Below the pieces are notes generated by a model, which saw nothing but the letters and a program-made list of their open reading frames with translations, did no database searches and was not told the DNA's origin. From Fremontodendron californicum (taxonomy: Eukaryota; Streptophyta; Magnoliopsida; Malvales; Malvaceae): a DNA stretch of 64,000 bases. The stretch is taken from assembly GCA_030761205.1 (NCBI GenBank), contig JAULJL010000010.1:5089001-5153000 (forward strand), in the 5' to 3' direction. Position 1 is the first letter of the stretch. Each line of letters begins with the position of its first letter. Made by a program: the position numbers and the translations under genes. Below, piece by piece: positions 45,576-58,655 of the stretch.

Positions 45576-48500
45576 CTAATAGTAGGGCATATATCGCATT
45601 GGCCTCCTGAATCTAGGAATCTTCCTGAATGAGTTTGTGAGGGGAGAAAAACATAGTAAGAAAAAAGAAAGAATCCAATGTATGAACAGAGGAAGAGACT
45701 CTATGCACCAGAAGAAACACACCCGTATCCGTAAGGAGAATAGAAATAAGGAGGTATATAGGGCCTCCTGGACCGGTATCCCATATAAGGATTGAAACGC
45801 CTTGGACGGTACTGCTTCATCCCAGGAACATTAGTCCTTTTTGGCAAAACCTGAATATCACATGGAATACCCAAAATTTAGCAGAAATATGTTACCAAAG
45901 AAACCACAAAGCCTTTTTTATCAGGATCACCAGGCTTCATTTTTTAGTAACAAAAGACCAAGCTTCTTAATATTTATTAAAGACAATGCATTACCTTCAA
46001 CTGGCGGCCATGTAATTCAGATTCGTTCAGTACGAGAGCCTCTTGAACAGCTTCTGCTTCCAGGAACTCTACATAAGCAAAGCCTTTTGGTTGACCATAC
46101 TTGTCTGTCAGAATAGTCACTCTGTTTACAGTGCCACAAGATTGGAAATGCTGCTGCACTTCTTCAGGTGTGCATGCATAATCAACCTGCAGGATAAAAT
46201 TCGACCCAAGGTTTTTAAAGAGAAATGTGAGTCAGACAGTAACAAATAAAAGCTAAACCATCAATGCTTGGTTATCATGATACTTTCACCTTAAACCTTG
46301 TGCAGCTGCAGAGAATGAGGACACAATATGTTTCACTTAAGAAAAGAAAAGAAAACTTTAGAGACACACAAGTTTTTTCTGTTGGCAAAAGCTCCAATTA
46401 AACACAAGATTGTTGACATGTTTTCTTTGGGGTCTAGGCAATGTCATATTCAACTATGCCATTTCAGCTTATCACAGTCAATCAATCTCCTGACCTTTGT
46501 TGCTCCAATTCTTCATTTTTCTTGAAGTACCCGTGTCCAATGCATATTCGGACATGAGTATGGGGATATGATCCTCCAAAGACCCTCCAAATACATGGAA
46601 ATCTTGGAAAAAATTGAACATAACCATGTCAGACACATATCCGTATCCGACACTCACACCCGAGTCCGAGTAACATAGCTTCTGACACTCAAAATTTGCT
46701 CTTTCTCAGCAATGCCACCATTCAACTCCTATTAACTCAAACTCCTCGAAGTGCTAAATTGAACATGATGCCATGCTTTTACTGAATTCTACATTCAAGA
46801 TGTCTAATGAACTCCACAATGCAAAAGCATTAAATAGGCACCTTTCAAACTGCTGTTCAACAAATTTTCCCTGTGAAATATCTGGAGAGCAACAGTAACT
46901 CGACAATTTCCCAACTTGTTATCATGATGAATATAATTGTATACATAATATGCAGTACGTACTACATATGCTAATAATTTAATATCTAACCCTTGCATTT
47001 ATTTATAGCATACAGTTTTTTTTATCAATATTCTCAATGACCTTAAAGCAGCAAAAACATGAAGAAAGTTGTGCACTTCAAAATAAAAGGGTATCTCAAA
47101 TAAGAGATGTCTTTGAAAACATGGTACTGAGGAAAAGTAGAGTTTGATCACGACCTTATATTGGGATAACCACCAAAATACATGACAGAGAACCCACAGA
47201 TTGATGGAAACCAAACATATTTATCAAAAAGTAAATGACTGGGAAAGAGTTTTCTTTAACTATAGAATACAATTTGTAATGACTAAGACCCCCAGCTGAA
47301 GAAAAAAAATTTAAGAGTCAATTCTTAAAAAGAAATCCAGAAAGAGAATTCATGCAGCCAGTTCTTAAAAGAAAGGACAGACAGTTTTTGCAGGATGTAT
47401 TTTCTCTCAAGTAAAAAAAAAGATTAAAAAGGAAAAAAAAATCAAAGCTACAACTAAAAGAGAGAAATCACAACAATTTTTTTCCACAAACAAGAGATTA
47501 AGGCTACAAAGAAGCAAACAAATGCCTCTCACCGCATCAGCCAAAATGACCACAAATTTCTGAGGTTCCATACCAATGACCACCACCACCAGCAACGGGG
47601 TTCTTGCAACTTACATTGTATATGTTGAATTGGCTTTGCTCTTCAAAAGAAGCAAACTAAATCCCTTGCAAGAAGAAGTTGAAGCATGTTAAGTAACATG
47701 CTACTTCCATCCATCCACTCCAAACAAGCCCAGTTACACCTTTCAGGGACTTGTATATAATGCTTTTATCTCCCTGATTTTTCCTATATAAATTTTCTAC
47801 ATGCATCATATAAAACTAATCAAAATTTCCCTCATATTGATATTTTTTTCTCTTTTTTTCATATACATTTTCTTTCAAATCTTTTCCGCTTTTCTTTTTT
47901 TTTTCTCTGCATTTTTCCCTTTCAAGACGTTCTTCCATTACTTTTCTTTTTGTTCTTTTTCTCCATGAAATATTTGAATTTTCCCCCTCATTTTCTCACT
48001 TTTTTTTTCCTCTTATTTCTTTTTGAAATTTAGCATATAGAAATCACTTTCACTATCTTTAAGTACAATGCTATCTAAAAGCAAAATAGCTTTTGGCCCA
48101 CCCTCGAAAACATTGTAATTATTCCAGCGATAACACAAAGGGAACTCGAGGAAAATTAACAACCCTGCGAGCATAGTAAGACATTAAGGTCAAACCATGA
48201 TTCTATTGCGGAGAAGTACCCACATCCAATCCAAAGTCAGCAATAAATGAATAGAAAATGTAATGTGAAGCCATTTACTTAAGCCCTAGAAGAAGCAAAG
48301 GTAGTGAGAAATAAAATGTGGAAGTCATGAATAACTGTTACTACATGTAGCTATAAAGACATAATGAGGAGAAAAATGAGAGACAAAAAGGTGTTGAATA
48401 AAAGATAGCTCATATTTATAGGGATAACTCAAAAGGGATAAACAAAAAAGGTTACAAATGCAGGAAAAACAACCAAAGACTAAGAACTGAGTGGTGTATC

Positions 48501-49943
48501 CATTCCACATATTTTTGAGTTTGCAGCTAAAGAGGAATTTTTTCAAAGAAAAAGTTTTGGCATCAGCTCATGCATGCATCTTTACGGATTTTTTTTTCTT
48601 CTACTCTTCTCTTTTGGGTGTTTCGCTCATCTAAATCTTAGACTCTGGGAGTTTTAGTAGTTCCCACATCCTCCCTAAGCCCTTGGAATTTCTCCCACAA
48701 TCTTAAGATAAAAATTTTAAAACAAAAAACGTGCTAATTGTTTTAATTCATATTAATGATAATAGATCTTGAAAATCTCATGCAGACCAACCATGTATTG
48801 GATGGTTCTCAAGTTTTTTATAAGTCAGAACTCAATGCCAGCTTATAACATCAGGGGAGACACTTATACCCAACAAAAGAATGCAATTCAAACAACATGT
48901 ACTAAATGTAAATAGTCGGTCAGGAAACATAATAAGATAAGGAAAACATATCAGCACATAAATGAATGTTAGAAAGTTAATCCATATACTTAAACAATCA
49001 AGATAATAAAAAAAAATAGCAATATAGTAAAACCAACTTATTTTCAAGAAATATCAAGCAGATAACGATGCAAGAAAAGGTCACCATATAGATGCTATTT
49101 CTACAAAGACATGTTACGAATCTTAAGGTAAAAAAAAGAAAGACAATATTTTATCTCACATTGCCAACAAAAACGGATCGTGAATCAACTTCCTCTTTGC
49201 CTGCCTGATTAGCTGCTGCAGTAGCAGGATCTGTGAGCAACATTTCAATTTTTCAATTAAAATTTTATGAAAGGGATTTTTTTTAGTATAATGTTAAATT
49301 TAGGTTGAGATTAGAAAAATGGTTCTAAAATCAGCACCTTCAAATATAGATAGAATTAACGAATATCCAGAGTCCAGACTATAACTCTCGGTTAGAATTC
49401 TCCACTAAAATCTATAAACTACTAATACAGTAGAATCACTTGGAAAAAAAAAGTGAAATAATATTCCATTTTCAATTTAAAAAATAACTTTGAAGTTTCA
49501 GCTTTGATAAATTTATCAAATTCAATAAAAATAATACAATCTAGAGAACCAAAATCTTAAAGTCTAACATCATAACTTTAGAATAAATTCAGATCATATA
49601 AATATCCAACAAAAATACTAAAAAGGAAAAAAGAAAAAACCTTGAACAGCACCCATTTCCTTCTCGACCTTGGCCTGCATTTCGCGGAGAGCCGCCGCTT
49701 CATCTTCCATTTCCTTCAACCGTTTCTTCATCTCATCCAATTCCTACCACAATCAAACAACAATAGTAACAATAAACAGTCTTCAGTTAGGGTTTTTAAT
49801 TTTTTTTTTTAATAAATTACCTTGACAGCGTCCTCATCGGCGGCGGACATGTCGACGTCGGCGTTGTGAGGTTCCAAGTCGCCCTCCATCTCTCCTTCGT
49901 CGGGGATTTCTCCTCCGTACACCTCATGCTCCTCTTCCTCCAT
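45576..49943 (-). CDS. PABN: Nuclear polyadenylate-binding protein (PABN / PABPN1-like)
   Basis: It binds growing poly(A) tails in the nucleus and stimulates poly(A) polymerase. Six exons (minus): 49943-49821, 49743-49641, 49230-49160, 46186-45995, 45850-45723, 45624-45576; phases agree and give 221 residues, close to Arabidopsis PABNs. Residues 1-41 are acidic; 42-75 form a coiled coil (ELDEMKKRLKEMEDEAAALR). The single RRM spans about 93-165, with RNP2 VFVGNV at 95-100 and RNP1 KGFAYVEF at 133-140. The tail is Arg/Tyr/Pro-rich and ends RYMPYY, the nuclear-import region of the family. Intron 3 is nearly 3 kb and contains a MITE at 46493-46679. No lesions. Confidence 0.95.
46493..46679 (-). 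mobile_element. Small MITE in PABN intron 3
   Basis: It is the inverted copy of the element at 57866-58035. The right edge on the plus strand ends AGTCCGAGTAACATAGC; internal TGTCC/GGACA strings and CATGAGTATGGGGATATGATC are shared. The left terminal repeat is partly decayed (GTTGCTCC). Confidence 0.8.
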
Positions 49944-50674
49944 TTTCTTTTCTTTTTTTTTCACTCTCTCTGTTCGTTTATTCTTCTAGAAAGTTTCTCC
50001 CAAGTCTGTTGGTACTTTCTTTAGTGGACAACTTTTATAAATGAAACAACGGATTTTGGATCATGCGATCAAAGCCGTACAATGATTGGAGATCAATGGT
50101 GGCCCCAGGGTTATGCTTGCAAAGAATTATTAAGCCTGTCCGAGGTATTTACGATGCCGTTTTCATCTGCTGAAATTTCTTGGGTTGGGCCTCCGTCAAT
50201 TCTAATGGGCTTGATAGCATTATTTTCTTTTTTCAAAAATAATTATCTTTACCATTTTGAAATTAATATTTCTTTTTGGGATCGAGATATATGAAATTTT
50301 ATTTAGGTTAATTACCTAATTGATTTCCAAATTACGATTAAATGTTCGATTTAACCCTTAAAATTTAAAAATCATAATTAAATATTTGAATTTCATTTTT
50401 AATAAATAAATTATTGTAAGTACTCAAATAAGTGATACGACAAAAAAAAAAGTCAATGAAAATACTTTAATTCTTAATTTCATATTTATTTTTTAAAATA
50501 TCGAATCGATAATTTCTTAATAACTCGAATACGAAATGTATAATTGACCCTTCTATATAAGTCATGCCTACTTCATAATTATAGCACTTGAGAAAATGAG
50601 AAGTCTCTTGTCAAAAATTCAAACTAGACGCAGCCAACACCACAAAATTGATCAGAGTTGTTGATATCTGAATG
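49944..50674. other. Upstream region of PABN and intergenic DNA
   Basis: The first roughly 100 bp are the probable PABN leader (pyrimidine-rich on the minus strand). No TATA box stands out and no gene is recognised beyond it. Confidence 0.4.
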
Positions 50675-51190
50675 GTGGAATGTAGGGGTGTTCACTATTC
50701 GGGTTTAACCGAATTAATCGATCGAAATTTTTTTCGGTTCGATTAATCGGTTAACCGAACAAAATTCGATTCGGTTAACGGTTAATGCTTTTGAAATATT
50801 TCAGTTATCGGTTAATTCGGTTCGGTTAAGCGAAAATAACCGAATTACACGAATTAACCGAATTATAGTAAATCATGTATGTTTAGTTGTTTAGTATGTT
50901 TGATGTTTGGATTTTATAATGGTTTTATTATACTTTGTTTTTGAATTTTAGTTGGTTGGATAGATTATTTGGATATAAAATCATGTATTAAAATGGGATG
51001 CAAAATAAATTAGGTAAGTATTTCGGTTAATTCGAAAACCGACCGAATTAACCGAAATAATTTCGATTCGGTTAATTAACCGTTTTAACATTTCGGTTCG
51101 GTTAACGGTTAATGAAAAAATAATTTCGGTTAATGGTAATTCGGTTCGGTTATTAACCGAATTAACCGAATGAACACCCCTAGTGGAATG
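50675..51190. mobile_element. hAT-type MITE with 8-bp TSD
   Basis: Terminal repeats TAGGGGTGTTCA and TGAACACCCCTA bound 50683-51182 (500 bp). The perfect 8-bp duplication GTGGAATG is at 50675-50682 and 51183-51190. Subterminal regions are dense in GGTTAA, CCGAATTAACCG and TTCGGTTCGGTT in both orientations, giving strong foldback potential. It has no coding capacity. Confidence 0.96.
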
Positions 51191-52898
51191 GAGTGAGTTT
51201 TTGAAGATTATCAGGTTAAGGCTAAAAGTAATCTACAATGATAGAAGATGTCTAGTGGTTGATTTTTGAGACGTATTTCGATATTTAAATTAATATGAGT
51301 TAAAGAATTTTCGAGAAAAAAAAAATAAAGAATTATCACAGTGTCGATGTTTATGTTTCTCCTATACATAGAGCCAATGCTTATTCACTTATTTATATAT
51401 GATAGTTGATTACTTATGAGTTTGTTAGGTGTACATCAAGTGTATGTTCTATTTCGAACTGCTGAACAATTATAAACTCGTTAGATGTCCTGTATATAAA
51501 GTTCAGTGGGTATAATAAAAGTAAAACAAGTCCACCCTTAATGTTTTTTTTTTTTTTTTTTAAATCTGGTCGAAAAATGCATTCATAAAAAAGGTTTTTG
51601 CTTGAAATGATTGAAAAAAAAAAGGATGAGTCAAGAGAGAGGAGAAGATGAAATGAGAGGAGAGAAAAGAAGAGAGAGGTGATTGAGGAGAGATCGAACT
51701 GATTGATGGGGGTGGCTGGCAGGATGAGGAAATGGTCGAGGAGAGGGAAGGAAATGGAGGAGACAGAAAGAAAAGGAAAGGGAGGAGGAGAGGAGGTCGT
51801 CGTCGACGGAGGAAGAGAAAGAAAGAGGAGGGTGAGCAAAGAGGTCCAGCTGCCTCGACGTGACCGGCAACGACGCAGGCAGTAGGCCAACAAGAAGAAG
51901 AAGAAGAAGAAGAAGAAGAAGAAGAAGAAAAAATAGTAAAAAAATTAAGCTAACAATTATGTAATTTGTTAATAGAACATACAATTTTTAATTATAGTGA
52001 TCAAAATTTAATTTTTTATAATTTTTAATAATAAAAAATTTAATACTTTGATAGAAATCTTATTCCTAACTCTAAAATGTAGGTTTTATAGTCAAAATTA
52101 TTTATTTATTTTTTTGAAAAAAAAAAATTTAAGATAATAATTTTTTATATTACATCTAATATTAACATTTTAAAATGGCAAATGTCCAACTTTGTCGAAT
52201 GATCTATAAGCTAGCTTGGACCAGAAAAACTAACAAAAAAAAAAAACAAACATAAAGTAATCCTATACATATCATGCTCAACAGCATTAAATTTTGGGAC
52301 ATTTGGCAATGGAATTTTAGGTCTATCCTTTCTTAATGATAAAAGAAATGTTTGTTATCTTGATAAACTTGTAAAACTTTTTAATCTCATTTGTTGAATT
52401 TAAAAACTCCAATGATGTGTAAAATAATAATAATAATCTCTAAAGAGAGAAAGGCATCAAGTAAGAAAGTGATGAGATGATTTTGTATTTTATATATGTT
52501 TTTATGGACTCTGAGTAAACTTTAAATGTAAGTTATCAAAAGTTTAATTAGACAAATGAACATGGAATATTTATCACATTATTATCTATGTAGAGAATTG
52601 AACATAAGGTATTTATAATTTTTTTAATATGAAAAAACAACTCAAATATATGCCTACTCCATGTGAAGAACCTTATAAAATAGTAATCCTTATGCTAAAC
52701 CTATTTTCCGTTTTAGCCTTACATATTTCTCCATTTTTATTTCATTCAAAAAATGGAATTTCCCCTAATCATTCACTAATTGGGTTTTGAATTCCAGATT
52801 ATTTCGGACCAAGTTAACAAGTTTACACTAAATGTGGGCTACATTTGACACAAATAGTTATTATTGTATAATATAATAATGTGTAAAAAATTCAAAGT
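51191..52898. other. Intergenic DNA with (GAA)n microsatellite
   Basis: A purine-rich block at 51600-51930 ends in a perfect (AAG)n run (about 51892-51929). Long open frames across it on both strands are by-products of the low complexity. No gene is recognised. Confidence 0.55.
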
Positions 52899-52972
52899 GG
52901 CCTATTAGCTCAGTTGGTTAGAGCGTCGTGCTAATAACGCGAAGGTCGCAGGTTCGAGACCTGCATGGGCCA
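52899..52972 (+). tRNA. trnI-AAU: tRNA-Ile (anticodon AAT)
   Basis: It is 74 nt and folds as a complete cloverleaf. The acceptor stem GGCCTAT pairs with ATGGGCC, with discriminator A. The D-loop TAGCTCAGTTGGTTAGAG supplies the A box. The anticodon stem TCGTG/CGCGA has loop CTAATAA with AAT in the middle. The T arm GGTTCGAGACC supplies the B box. It has no intron and no encoded CCA. A T-rich Pol III terminator (TTTTTT) follows about 15 nt downstream. It is a lone gene with no neighbouring tRNA. Confidence 0.98.
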
Positions 52973-53806
52973 TGTTTAATTAATTTTTTATATTTTCCTG
53001 TTACTCTACTCGATGATTGGGGATTCGGATCATGTGAAAGTCACGTGATCTCGATAATGATAATATCTTGTGGTTCTTGTGACGCGTGTTTTACTTAAGT
53101 TGATCTTTCATTCGAAAATCATACTATCAACACCACAATAATTATTATATGGTATAATGAGTAAAAATTATTTAAAATAAAAAATTTAAAAAAATTATAA
53201 AGATAAAATTATCTTTGATAAAAAAAAATTTCTTTCTTTTTTTCTCTTATTTTTTAATTTACTTTTTAATTAAAAAATAATTTTTTTAATTAAAAAATTT
53301 TAATAACTAAAAATAAATTTTCTTTATTTTTAAAATTTTAAAAATATAAATATTTAAATATTTTATTTTTTAAATTTATTTTTAATTAAAATTTTAAAAA
53401 AATAATATTTTCTTAATGAAGGAGAAAAGAAAAGTAAATTTTTTTCATTAAAGATAATTTTGTCTTTACAATATCCTTTATAATAATTTTTAATTGTTCA
53501 TTTCTCTTTTTTAAATAAATTTTATCCATTAAATCATTTAACAATTATTTATTTATTGACAGCATGTTTTTCATATTTACCAATCTTTCTTTCATAATTT
53601 CTTTATGATATTTTTAATTTTTTTAATTCCTATTAATTAATTTTGTAGTTTTCAGTATTGGATCATTACCTTCTTTTGCGATTAATAACTAAAACTGCTT
53701 ATTTTTATGTAAGATATTTTAAATTAATTTTGACGAGGACAATCTTATTTTTACCACAAATAAATTGCAAAATTTTCATGTTGATTTTGAAAAATGTTGG
53801 GCATAA

Positions 53807-53855
<49 letters not shown>

Positions 53856-54437
53856 GCTATAAAAAAGATGAAAAAAGAGAATTTAAATGACAACAATTGA
53901 TATTTTAGTAAATACAAAGTTTTCGTTATTAAGGTTAACACCATTATTTGATTTGATTTAAATTTTAAAATATTTTTTATATATTTTTAATTGATTTATA
54001 TTTTACATACGTGTTGTACTATTATAAACAAATTTTTTATAAATTCTAAAAACTACGTTTGAAGGTAATTTTTTTTATTGCTTCTGCATTTCATTTATTT
54101 ATTTTTTTTGTTTATATGGAGTTCATTTTATTTATTTCTTCAAGAAACAATTTTGTTTATTTGCTTATTTATTCAATCATTTTTATTTATTTTATTTGTT
54201 TGTTTTTACTTTGACCAACTACTTTTAATTGTATTTATGGGTGAATAATTAACTTTTCCTTATATTTGTGTTTGATGAACAATAATTTTTTTACTATACA
54301 AGTTTTAACTTTCTCTTTTCTTTCATTTTGTATTGTAGGTTTTTTTTCATTGGTTTTTATTTTATTTTTTGTGTATAGTGGATGGTAACAAGATTACAAA
54401 TGAAAAACCTATATAGAAAAAGTATTACAAATGAAAA
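52973..54437. other. Intergenic DNA with (TA)n microsatellite
   Basis: Extremely AT-rich. A perfect (AT)n run of about 21 units is at 53810-53851. Open frames across it on both strands read as Tyr-Ile repeats and are not genes. Confidence 0.6.
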
Positions 54438-54833
54438 TATTAATTAAAAAATGATGATCATAAGAAGATTCTCAATAATATTATATTCAATATGTCCAAA
54501 AAAATTACTTTGGAAAAAATAAATATAATGCTATTAAGAATTTCTCAAATTTTTTTGAAAGAAATGCTAAGAGATTTTTAGCCAAAAAGAAGTGTTTGCA
54601 TGAAATTTAATATATACTGGACAACATATAAAATTGCATATTCAGCCAAAAAGAAAAATTAATGAACCCAAAATTGTTTCCAAAACTTTGATTCTATGTA
54701 TTAATAATCCCAAAAATTTGCTAAGAGATTTTTAACATTTTTTTTTTCTTCTGAAATATTAGTTTTCTTTTTAATCTTTTTGGACATATTGAATATAATA
54801 TTGTTGGAAATCTTCTTATGATTAATTATTAAT
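54438..54833. mobile_element. Foldback MITE-like element with about 55-bp inverted repeats
   Basis: Left arm (ATAAGAAGATTCTCAATAAT ... CAATATGTCC, from 54449) and right arm (GGACATATTG ... ATTATTAATG, to about 54825) are inverse complements with a few mismatches. A TATTAAT string on both sides (54438-54444, 54827-54833) may be the target-site duplication, but it is AT-rich and could be chance. CTAAGAGATTTTTA occurs twice inside. Confidence 0.65.
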
Positions 54834-56741
54834 GAACCCAATTTTTTTTTTCTTCTAACACTTTGATTCTATGTATTAAAAGGTAAAGTTGAATTTATAT
54901 TTGTATGCATTTAAATGCGGCATTAATTAAGCTAATTACAATGGCAAATAAATAAATAAATAAATAAAAACAAGGAAAAGGTGTTGTTATATAAACTGAT
55001 TCAATTATAAAATATTGAATTTTTAGTTGTGAAATAATCAAATACTAAATTTATGATATAAAAATTATTTGATATGTTATTGAAATTTTAATATTTTTTA
55101 TTAAATATTTTATACAAGAGATATACGATTCTATAAGTATTTTTTCATTGATAAAAGTTAAAGGAAATAAATATTTAAAAAGAAAATTATAAAATTAATG
55201 TAATTAAATAAAAATTTCCTTATATAAAATTCACTTAATACATTAAGTAGTTTACTTGACATTTTCAAAATATTTTCAATATTTTTTCATTGCAAAATTT
55301 TTCATTAAGTGTTTTGTTAATCATTAATTATCAAATAGCGTGAAAAATAAAATTATTTAAAATTTTAATTTTCAATGATTTGAATTTTTTTTAATAATTT
55401 AAAAACATCCTGATAAGTTACTATTTCTAATTCTATATATAAATTGAAATTATTCTTAAATAAAAATAACTTTTCTTCAATTATGATAAAAATAGATTTT
55501 ATGTGTGCAAATACTTTTATACAAGAGAAGTGCAAATTGAAGCAAAATTTCTAAAATATTATATGTTTGAAAACTTTTAGAATTTTTTAAAATATTTGGC
55601 CGACATGTAATGACATATGGATTATATACATAATAATATCTTTGTAGTGTATGTTTTATATACATAATATATTTTTTTCAATGTTTAATTATTTTTCTTC
55701 AAACATTTTAAATAAGTTAATTGAACTTTCTTGCAATTTTTTTTTTGTTTTGAGAGTTTAATTATATTATTTTTTGATAATTATATATTATGATCGAATT
55801 TAAATATTTTAAAGAAGCAAGGTTTTTTTAAATAATGTAAAATTGGTTATTATACTTTGCACTAAAAAAAAGTTAGAAAAAGTAAAGTTTTAGTAAATAA
55901 CACTATACTATTTTTTTTTATCTTAAAAACTAAAATGTTTTTATTGAATTATACTTTTTATATACGATACAAAAAAATAATTAAAATAAAATATGATATA
56001 AAAAATAATACAATAAATTATTAATGTGTCAAAATTTATATAAATATATAACACTTTAAGTAAGATTATAACATAAAAAAACACAAACTCGATTGACATA
56101 TCTAAATAAAGTTTATATATTCATAAATAAATAAATAATCAAACAGATTTATCAAGTAATTGAATACATCGCTGATTACCATTCCCTCCTTACTTTAAAC
56201 CCTGATCCACTCAATCCCTCCTTTCCCTTCATAATTAACAAATTTTCTTTCTTCCCGTCAATGATTTAAGATTAAAATATTAATAAAAAAAATTAAACTA
56301 TTTTATTCATTTTTAAATAATTTTTTTATATTTTTATTGTATCAAAATAAAATATATTTTTTATTTGTATCTAAATAATTTTTTTTTAAACGAAAAATTA
56401 ATTTATGTAAAAAATGTATTTAAATATAAATTAAAAATAAAAAATTATTTAAACATAAATTAAAAATTAATTTATTATTTAATAAAAATATAAAAATTTA
56501 TCTAAAGAGAGTAATAAAATTCAGACATTTTTTATTATTATTTTAATCGTGGGTTAAACTTCCCTTAGAATTTATAAAACCAAAATCTTAACTTTACCAA
56601 TTGGTCCCTTGCCCCCTATTCTCTCTTGGCTATATTTCAGGTTCAGGCAGAGAAACAAATGAAAACAAAACAAAATCAAGTGGAAAAACAAAGCTGTTGA
56701 AAAGAAAGACTTAAGAACTAGAAAAGAAAAAACAAGAGAAA
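54834..56741. other. Intergenic DNA and probable RABA4 promoter/leader
   Basis: AT-rich without genes until about 56560. A TATA-like TTTATAAAAC lies at 56570-56579, about 165 bp before the Rab start codon, followed by a purine-rich leader with AAGAAAAAAC strings just before the ATG. Confidence 0.45.
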
Positions 56742-58655
56742 ATGGCCAGTGGAGGAGGGTATGGAGACCCAAGCCAGAAGATTGACTATGTTTTCAAGAT
56801 AGTTTTGATTGGTGACTCTGCTGTGGGTAAGTCTCAGATTCTTGCTCGGTTTGCTAGAAACGAGTTTAGTTTAGATTCCAAGGCTACCATTGGAGTTGAG
56901 TTTCAGACTAGAACTCTTGTTATTGAACACAAGAGTGTTAAGGCTCAGATCTGGGACACTGCTGGTCAAGAACGGTACTTTCTTTTTTACTTCCATTACT
57001 AGTACTATGCTTTTTAAATATTCATGCAAAAAGATTTGTTTTTTCTTGTTCTTTTTGGTGAAAGTTTTTTTGGGTTTTTCATTTTATGTGCACTTGCTTC
57101 TTTTTTCTTTTTCTTTCTTAGATCTGAAGTTTGTAGACAGAATTATATAAGCCTGCAAAAAAAGAAAAACTGTTTGAAAATGAAAACCCAAGATCAATTT
57201 CAGAAAGGTAGTAGTAATATTTTGTTTGCTAGATTTACTGTGGATTGACAAGACATGGTTTAGTTTGTTAACATGATTGTGTTTAGCTGTCTAGATAGTT
57301 GGGTGGTGAAAGGTTTTCCATTTCAATCAGGATTGGATTGGATGTTTTGATGGATGAATTGAATAGTTACTGTTGATCTTTATATATTTCCTTTTCACTT
57401 AATGATGGGATTGATAAATATTTACATGGAGCTCGATGACAATCTTGACCTCAGTTAAATCTTAAATGCGTTGCTGGTGTCACCTGATATAACTTGGTAC
57501 AAAGCATTGTATTCTATTAGATTCTTGATCTCATCAATTTGCAATAAATCTTGGCGTAGACATTGAAATTATGTGCTTGTCTTAGCGTGTTTGTTTATAA
57601 ATGGTTCTGTATTAAGTAAGCATGCCGCTCTGGTAAGCAGGGTTGCGATCTATATTATCGATCTTGAATTTGAGCTGTTTAGTTGCAATCTTGTTAGATA
57701 TTTACCTTATTAAATATGTGGTCAATCAACTGTCTGGATTTGGTTAGCTTTTAATTATTGAACCAGTTGGTAATTGTTAAAGCAGTTGAATCCAACTCTT
57801 CAAAATTAATGTTTAATAAGGTATGTAACTGGCTTTGGTACAGTCTGATCTGCTGGTCCTGTCCAGCTATGTTACTCGGACTCGGATGTGAGTGTCGGAC
57901 ATGGGTATGTTCGATTTATTCTAAGTTTTTCCATGTATTTAGAGGGTCCTTGGGGGATCATATCCCCATACTCATGTCCGGATATGCATCGGACACGGGT
58001 ACTTCAAGAAAAATGAAAAGTCGGAGCAACGTAGCCATCCATGGCACTGGTTATTTGGTTATGGGGATTCTTTTGCCTTATTGTGTTCCTGGTTCGATAT
58101 ACAAATCTAGCCATCTAGGTCGGCTAATACTATTTAGCTATCTCAGTAAAACTTAAAATACAGTTTTATGAGCAGTTGGTGATTTTGCTTCCTTATGTTA
58201 TATTGAACAGATACAGAGCTGTTACGAGTGCATACTACAGGGGTGCTGTTGGGGCAATGCTGGTTTATGATATATCGAAACGCCAGACCTTCGATCACAT
58301 TCCACGCTGGCTGGAAGAGTTGCGTGGCCATGCTGACAAGAACCTTGTTATTATTATGATTGGGAACAAAAGTGACCTTGAAAACCAGCGGGAAGTTCCA
58401 ACAGAGGATGCCAAAGAATTTGCTCAAAAGGAAGGACTATTTTTCTTGGAGACCTCAGCTCTTGAAGCCACAAATGTGGAGACTGCCTTCTTAACTGTGC
58501 TTACTGAGATCTTCAACATTGTGAACAAGAAGAACCTAGTTGCTGATGAGAATCAGGGGAATGGCAACCCTGCATCATTAGCAGGCAAGAAGATCCTCAT
58601 TCCAGGTCCAGCGCAAGAAATTCCAGCAAAGAGCAACATGTGCTGTAGATCATGA
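56742..58655 (+). CDS. RABA4: Rab11-class small GTPase, RABA4 type
   Basis: RABA4 GTPases direct vesicles from the trans-Golgi network to sites of polarised secretion in plant cells. Two exons, 56742-56974 and 58211-58655, split the QER/YRA codon run as in plant RABA genes, giving 225 residues. P-loop GDSAVGKS is at 24-31, switch I threonine at 49 (SKATIGVEF), switch II WDTAGQER at 71-78 then YRAVTSAYYRGAVGAMLVYD, guanine-base motifs NKSD and ETSALE, and the RAB11-type LEELRGHADKN. The hypervariable tail ends in CCRS (222-225) for double geranylgeranylation. The 1236-bp intron carries a MITE at 57866-58035. No lesions. The subclass member (a, c or d) cannot be fixed by eye. Confidence 0.95.
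57866..58035 (+). mobile_element. Small MITE in RABA4 intron 1
   Basis: It is 170 bp with imperfect terminal inverted repeats GCTATGTTACTCGGACT and AGTCGGAGCAACGTAGC (the latter inverts to GCTACGTTGCTCCGACT). The inner part is rich in TCGGACA/TGTCCG strings. A copy lies inverted in the PABN intron. No target-site duplication was found. Confidence 0.8.

Noticed and set aside
51414..51984. Overlapping Ser/Leu-rich and Arg/Glu-rich open frames on both strands
   Set aside because: They span a purine-rich block ending in a (GAA)n run; no domain, no splice logic, and composition explained by the repeat.
53658..53944. Open frames with Tyr-Ile repeats on both strands
   Set aside because: They are translations of a perfect (TA)n microsatellite.
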